From assembly GCF_001418255.1 (NCBI RefSeq), contig NZ_LIPV01000004.1:62001-126000 (forward strand): a DNA stretch of 64,000 nucleotides. The letters run 5' to 3'. The notes below the pieces were generated by a model. It was given only the letters and a program-made list of their open reading frames with translations, had not been told where the DNA came from and did no database searches. Source of the stretch: Thiomonas bhubaneswarensis. Its GTDB lineage: Bacteria; Pseudomonadota; Gammaproteobacteria; Burkholderiales; Burkholderiaceae_C. The position numbers and the translations under genes are program-made. Of the stretch, positions 60,658 through 64,000 are shown piece by piece (position 1 is the stretch's first letter; every line of letters starts with the position of its first letter).

Positions 60658-60695
60658 TGCACTGAAGTCCTGAGGGCATGGCTCAGCAGTAACTG

Positions 60696-61397
60696 TCAGC
60701 CGTGCTCGGTGCGGCGTGCCGAGCGCAGCAGCAGCACCAGCGCCCCGGCGCCGCCATCGCTGGGGCGGGCCTGCACATAGGCCATGACCTCATCGCGCTG
60801 CATCAGCCAGCTCCTGACCTTGTGTTTGAGCACCGGCTCACGCAGCGGAGAACTCAAACCCTTGCCGTGAATCACCCGCACGCAGCGCCATTCGCGCTGC
60901 AAGGCAGATCGAAGGAACTGCCCAAGCGCCTCGCGAGCCTCGTCTCGTCTGAGGCCATGCAGGTCGATTTCGCTCTGAATGGTCCAGTGACCGCGCCGCA
61001 GCTTGCGCAAGGTGTCCGAGCCGACGCCTGCCCGCCGCCATGACAGGGTGTCGTCGGTTTCCAGCAGATGATCCAGGTCGAGCTCGTCCGACATGGCTTC
61101 GGTCAGCACGGCTTGTTCGTCCCGCAGTGATTGGCGGGGAATGGCGCGAGGCGGGCGCGGCAGCAATCCAGGCGGTACGGCGTGAGGCGATTGCGCCAAG
61201 GGCCGCACCCCGGCAGCCGCCGAGCGAAACAGCGCGCGATCGGCGGACGTGGGCACGGCTTCGGCTTGCGGCGCAACGGCGGTCGAGGTGGCGGCCTGGG
61301 CTTGTTTGTGTGGCGCCTGCGGCTCGCGCAGCCGTTTGCGCAAGTCTTTCAACATTTCGAGGCATTGCGGGTCCGCTACAGGACGGGACGACTTCAC
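60696..61397 (-). CDS. Smr-domain protein
   Basis: The 233-residue protein has a C-terminal Smr domain with the family motifs [14 protein letters not shown] (about residue 145-158) and [10 protein letters not shown] (about 178-187). The first 100 residues are basic and Ala/Pro-rich. Smr domains, named for the MutS2 C-terminus, bind or cut branched DNA or RNA. This is a stand-alone form like YdaL/SmrA/SmrB in gammaproteobacteria. The gene overlaps the radC stop by four bases and is transcribed with it. It is convergent with the truncated haemoglobin. Confidence 0.9.
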   Translation of the reverse strand: MKSSRPVADPQCLEMLKDLRKRLREPQAPHKQAQAATSTAVAPQAEAVPTSADRALFRSAAAGVRPLAQSPHAVPPGLLPRPPRAIPRQSLRDEQAVLTEAMSDELDLDHLLETDDTLSWRRAGVGSDTLRKLRRGHWTIQSEIDLHGLRRDEAREALGQFLRSALQREWRCVRVIHGKGLSSPLREPVLKHKVRSWLMQRDEVMAYVQARPSDGGAGALVLLLRSARRTEHG

Positions 61398-62074
61398 AGC
61401 AGCCCCCTTTCGGCAAACGACACCACACTGTGGCGGGTGACCACCAGATGGTCGAGCACCCTCACATCGACCAGGGCCAGCGCGGATTGCAGCGCTTGAG
61501 TCAGCGTGCGGTCTGCGGCGGACGGCTCGGCCACACCGCTGGGATGGTTGTGCGCCAGGATGAGCGCGCCCGCGTTTCTGCGCAGTGCGGCCTTCACGAC
61601 TTCGCGCGGATAGACGCTGGTGTAGGCCAGCGTGCCGCGGGAGAGTTCCTCAGCGGCGATCAGTTGGTGCTGAGCGTCGAGAAACAGCGCGGCAAAAATC
61701 TCCATGGGCTGAGCGCCCAGCCACAGCCGCAGATAGTCGCGCACGGCGGCGGGTGAGTCGAGCAGCGGTTGCTGGGTCATCTGCTCGCTCAAGGTACGCC
61801 GGGCCAGTTCCAGCACGGCGGCGATTTCGGCAAACTTGGCGGCACCCAGACCCTTCACCTTGCGCAGATCATCGGCCGGGGCGTTGAGCAGACCGTGCAG
61901 GCCGCCAAAGCGGTCGAGCAGGGCGGCGGCAAGGTCGATCGCACTTTGTCCGCGTACCCCGGTGCGCAGCACGATGGCAACCAGTTCAGCGTCGGCCAGG
62001 GCGTGCGGGCCACGCGCCAGCAATTTTTCGCGGGGGCGGGCGTCAGCGGGGAGATCGGCGATGCGCGTGGCCAT
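61394..62074 (-). CDS. radC: RadC/JAB-domain protein
   Basis: The 226-residue protein has an N-terminal helix-hairpin-helix region ([22 protein letters not shown], with [20 protein letters not shown]) and the C-terminal JAMM metalloprotease-like domain, with [18 protein letters not shown] and the metal motif [18 protein letters not shown]. Despite the name, a DNA-repair role for RadC is doubtful in E. coli. It overlaps smr by four bases and is divergent from the slpA gene, with only a 16-base gap. Such radC-slpA-ispH order is widespread in betaproteobacteria. Confidence 0.95.
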   Translation of the reverse strand: MATRIADLPADARPREKLLARGPHALADAELVAIVLRTGVRGQSAIDLAAALLDRFGGLHGLLNAPADDLRKVKGLGAAKFAEIAAVLELARRTLSEQMTQQPLLDSPAAVRDYLRLWLGAQPMEIFAALFLDAQHQLIAAEELSRGTLAYTSVYPREVVKAALRRNAGALILAHNHPSGVAEPSAADRTLTQALQSALALVDVRVLDHLVVTRHSVVSFAERGLL

Positions 62075-62090
62075 GGGGGTTCCACCTAGA

Positions 62091-62606
62091 ATGGATGTTT
62101 ACGCTGCGTCAGTGCACTATTTTGCCTGCCCGCCCATCATCGTGCCTTGCGTTCAACCCGATTCCTATCTCACCCTGCATTACCGTCTGAGCGACCCCGG
62201 CGGCGTCGATGCGGTCAACACCTTCGGCGGCACGCCGGCAACCCTGACACTCGGCCAGGGGCAGCTCAGCCCGGCGCTCGAAGCATTGCTCGTCGGGCTC
62301 GACGAAGATGCCCACCGCACCTTCGACCTGCCCGCAGGCGCGGCCTTCGGGGCTCGCATCCCGGGCCTGTTGCGCTGGGTTTCGCGCGAGGGCGTGGAGC
62401 GAGCGCGGGAGTATCCCGGCCCTGAGCCGCAGGTTGGCGACGTGATGCGTCTTCGCCTGCCCATCCAGGCCGATGGTGAAGTCGGCCTGCTGAGCGCACT
62501 GGTGCGCGAAATCGATGTCGAGGGCGATGCGATCCTGCTCGATTTCAACCATCCCCTGGCCGATTGTCCCACGACCTTCGAGGTTCAGATTCTGGCCGTG
62601 CTTTGA
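62091..62606 (+). CDS. slpA: FKBP-type peptidyl-prolyl isomerase, SlpA-like
   Basis: The protein of up to 171 residues has the SlyD/SlpA FKBP pattern: [20 protein letters not shown], then [33 protein letters not shown] and the [32 protein letters not shown] tail, including the FNHPLAG-type signature as DFNHPLAD. It isomerises Xaa-Pro bonds and can act as a chaperone. The start is unsure: ATG 62091 or GTG 62142, which would make 154 residues and match many relatives; neither has a clear ribosome-binding site. It precedes ispH by 17 bases, as in E. coli (slpA-ispH). Confidence 0.9.
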   Translation: MDVYAASVHYFACPPIIVPCVQPDSYLTLHYRLSDPGGVDAVNTFGGTPATLTLGQGQLSPALEALLVGLDEDAHRTFDLPAGAAFGARIPGLLRWVSREGVERAREYPGPEPQVGDVMRLRLPIQADGEVGLLSALVREIDVEGDAILLDFNHPLADCPTTFEVQILAVL

Positions 62607-62623
62607 GGCCGCAAAACTCACCT

Positions 62624-63586
62624 ATGTCGCAACAGACCGATTCAGCCGCCTCTCCAGAAGTCTTGCTGGCCAATCCGCGCGGTTTCTGCGCCGGCGTGGA
62701 CCGGGCCATCGACATCGTCGAACACGCCTTGACGCGGTTTGGCGCACCCATCTATGTGCGCCATGAAATCGTGCACAACACTTATGTCGTCAACGACCTG
62801 AAGGCCAAGGGCGCGGTCTTCGTGGAGGATCTGGAGGATGTTCCCCGGGGCGGCACGGTGGTGTTTTCGGCGCACGGGGTCTCACAGGCGGTGCGTGACC
62901 AGGCGCAGGCGCTGGGCCTGCAGGTGTTCGATGCGACCTGCCCGCTGGTGACCAAGGTGCACGTCGAAGTGGCCAAGATGCGCCGCGAAGGTCTGGAGAT
63001 CGTGATGATCGGCCATGCCGGGCATCCCGAAGTCGAGGGCACGATGGGGCAGGCCGACGGCATCCATCTGGTGCAGACCGTCCAAGACGTCGCCCGACTG
63101 GCCATTGCGCCCGACGCGCCTCTGGCCTATGTCACCCAGACCACGCTTTCGGTGGACGACGCCGTCGACATCGTTGCGGCCCTGCGCGCCCGGTTTCCGC
63201 AGGTGCGTGAGCCGAAAAAGCAAGACATCTGCTACGCCACCCAGAACCGTCAGGACGCCGTCAAGCTGCTCACCTCGCAGGTCGATGTCGTCATCGTGGT
63301 CGGCAGCCCGACCAGTTCAAATTCCAACCGGCTGCGCGAGGTTGCGCAGCGCATGGGCAAGCCCGCCTATATGGTCGACAGCGCCGAAGACGTGCGGGCG
63401 GAATGGCTGCAGGGCGCCAGCCAGATCGGCCTGACCGCCGGTGCATCGGCCCCTGAAGCCCTGGTCGAACAGGTGATCGCCAGACTGAAGAGTTTCGGCG
63501 CGGTGGCCGTGCGCCAACTCGATGGCGTGACCGAGTCGGTGCAGTTTCCCCTGCCGCGCGGACTTCTGGTCAGAGCCGAGACCTGA
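62624..63586 (+). CDS. ispH: 4-hydroxy-3-methylbut-2-enyl diphosphate reductase
   Basis: The 320-residue iron-sulfur enzyme makes IPP and DMAPP in the last step of the MEP pathway. The three [4Fe-4S] cysteines are C22 ([12 protein letters not shown]), C106 ([11 protein letters not shown]) and C203 ([10 protein letters not shown]). The catalytic glutamate lies in HPEVEGT, and the substrate-binding Ser/Asn lies in [12 protein letters not shown] start at ATG 62624 because the next segment matches the conserved N-terminus. It follows slpA by 17 bases. serS follows after 60 bases. Confidence 0.97.
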   Translation: MSQQTDSAASPEVLLANPRGFCAGVDRAIDIVEHALTRFGAPIYVRHEIVHNTYVVNDLKAKGAVFVEDLEDVPRGGTVVFSAHGVSQAVRDQAQALGLQVFDATCPLVTKVHVEVAKMRREGLEIVMIGHAGHPEVEGTMGQADGIHLVQTVQDVARLAIAPDAPLAYVTQTTLSVDDAVDIVAALRARFPQVREPKKQDICYATQNRQDAVKLLTSQVDVVIVVGSPTSSNSNRLREVAQRMGKPAYMVDSAEDVRAEWLQGASQIGLTAGASAPEALVEQVIARLKSFGAVAVRQLDGVTESVQFPLPRGLLVRAET

Positions 63587-63646
63587 TCCCCGCTTGCCCG
63601 GCTGCCCGGACGCGGCGGCCTCCCCACTTGAGAACCCCCAGACATC

Positions 63647-64000
63647 ATGCTCGACATCACTCTATTGCGCAAAGACCTGCCCAACGTCGTCGCACGGCTT
63701 GAAACTCGGGTCAAGCCCCAGACTTACCTTGACGTCGCCCGCTTCGAAGCCCTCGAATCCGAGCGCAAGACGCTGCAAAAGCGTACCGAAGATCTGCAGG
63801 CCAGGCGCAATCAACTCTCCAAGCAGATCGGGCAGGCCAAGGCCAAAGGTGAGGATGTGACCGCCATCATGGAGGAGGTCGGCCAGATCAAGCTCACACT
63901 GGAGACCGATGCAAGCCGCCTCGACGCGCTTCAGGCAGAGCTTCTCGATCTCCTCATGGCCGTGCCGAATCTGCCCGCGCCCGAGGTGCCCGTCGGCACC
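63647..64000 (+). CDS. serS: Seryl-tRNA synthetase (3' end outside window)
   Basis: Only the first 118 residues are seen. They start MLDITLLRKDLPNVVARLET and form the N-terminal coiled-coil arm that grips the tRNA, with two long helices (about 25-100) rich in Glu, Lys, Gln and Arg. VPNLPAPEVPVGT at the end is the conserved link into the catalytic class II domain. The remainder is cut by the window edge. It is read in the same direction as ispH, 60 bases downstream. Confidence 0.95.
   Translation, partial: MLDITLLRKDLPNVVARLETRVKPQTYLDVARFEALESERKTLQKRTEDLQARRNQLSKQIGQAKAKGEDVTAIMEEVGQIKLTLETDASRLDALQAELLDLLMAVPNLPAPEVPVGT

Overview
The window is 64 kb of GC-rich chromosomal DNA from what looks like a betaproteobacterium of the order Burkholderiales; a Thiomonas-like organism is my best guess, but it is inference from protein style and gene content. 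Supporting signs are the OdhA/OdhB/Lpd set in sucA-sucB-lpd order followed by zapE, a tandem double-length UvrA, the smr-radC-slpA-ispH-serS neighbourhood, and a CadR-type regulator divergent from a small CDF metal transporter. No rRNA, tRNA, CRISPR array, prophage or intact insertion sequence was recognised. Nearly all of the window is densely packed housekeeping genes.

Layout. 1-2.2 kb: end of hemY, cysM and a tiny membrane peptide. 2.3-4.7 kb: CadR/CDF metal-response pair and a Ser/Thr-rich lipoprotein. 4.9-12.5 kb: 2-oxoglutarate dehydrogenase operon (sucA, sucB, lpd), zapE and a periplasmic coiled-coil protein. 12.8-20.6 kb: MscS channel, then a fatty-acid oxidation block (acyl-CoA ligase, etfB, etfA, acyl-CoA dehydrogenase, nitronate monooxygenase-like protein). 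20.6-25.5 kb: membrane proteins, WrbA, an FAD-linked oxidase and a voltage-gated-type potassium channel. 25.5-28.2 kb: a looser stretch with a secreted protein of unknown function and a CsgG-like lipoprotein. 28.2-33.1 kb (minus strand): leuA with an apparent attenuator, nnrDE, and a split chromate transporter. 33.3-38.4 kb: aceA, a DUF3617 protein, an MHS-type transporter, and the thyA-folA operon. 38.5-43.0 kb: stand-alone trpB, an MsbA-like ABC exporter, bactofilin and an M23 peptidase. 43.2-54.0 kb: double UvrA, icd and a very large multi-sensor c-di-GMP protein. 54.2-57 kb: clpS-clpA. 57.4-64 kb: an 842-residue FtsX-family permease, truncated haemoglobin, Smr protein, radC, slpA, ispH and the start of serS.

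How the genes work together. icd and aceA compete for isocitrate at the TCA/glyoxylate branch point and carry closely matching 20-bp sites upstream, which suggests one shared regulator. sucAB-lpd lies further along the TCA branch. The acyl-CoA ligase, EtfBA and acyl-CoA dehydrogenase form a beta-oxidation entry module whose acetyl-CoA would feed the glyoxylate shunt. thyA and folA are translationally coupled and form the thymidylate cycle.

The most notable non-gene signals are the aceA/icd shared operator, a leuA leader peptide rich in the rare leucine codon CTA followed by a terminator, and a family of 166-bp repeats with perfect terminal inverted repeats (two full copies, one decayed copy and one left-end fragment).
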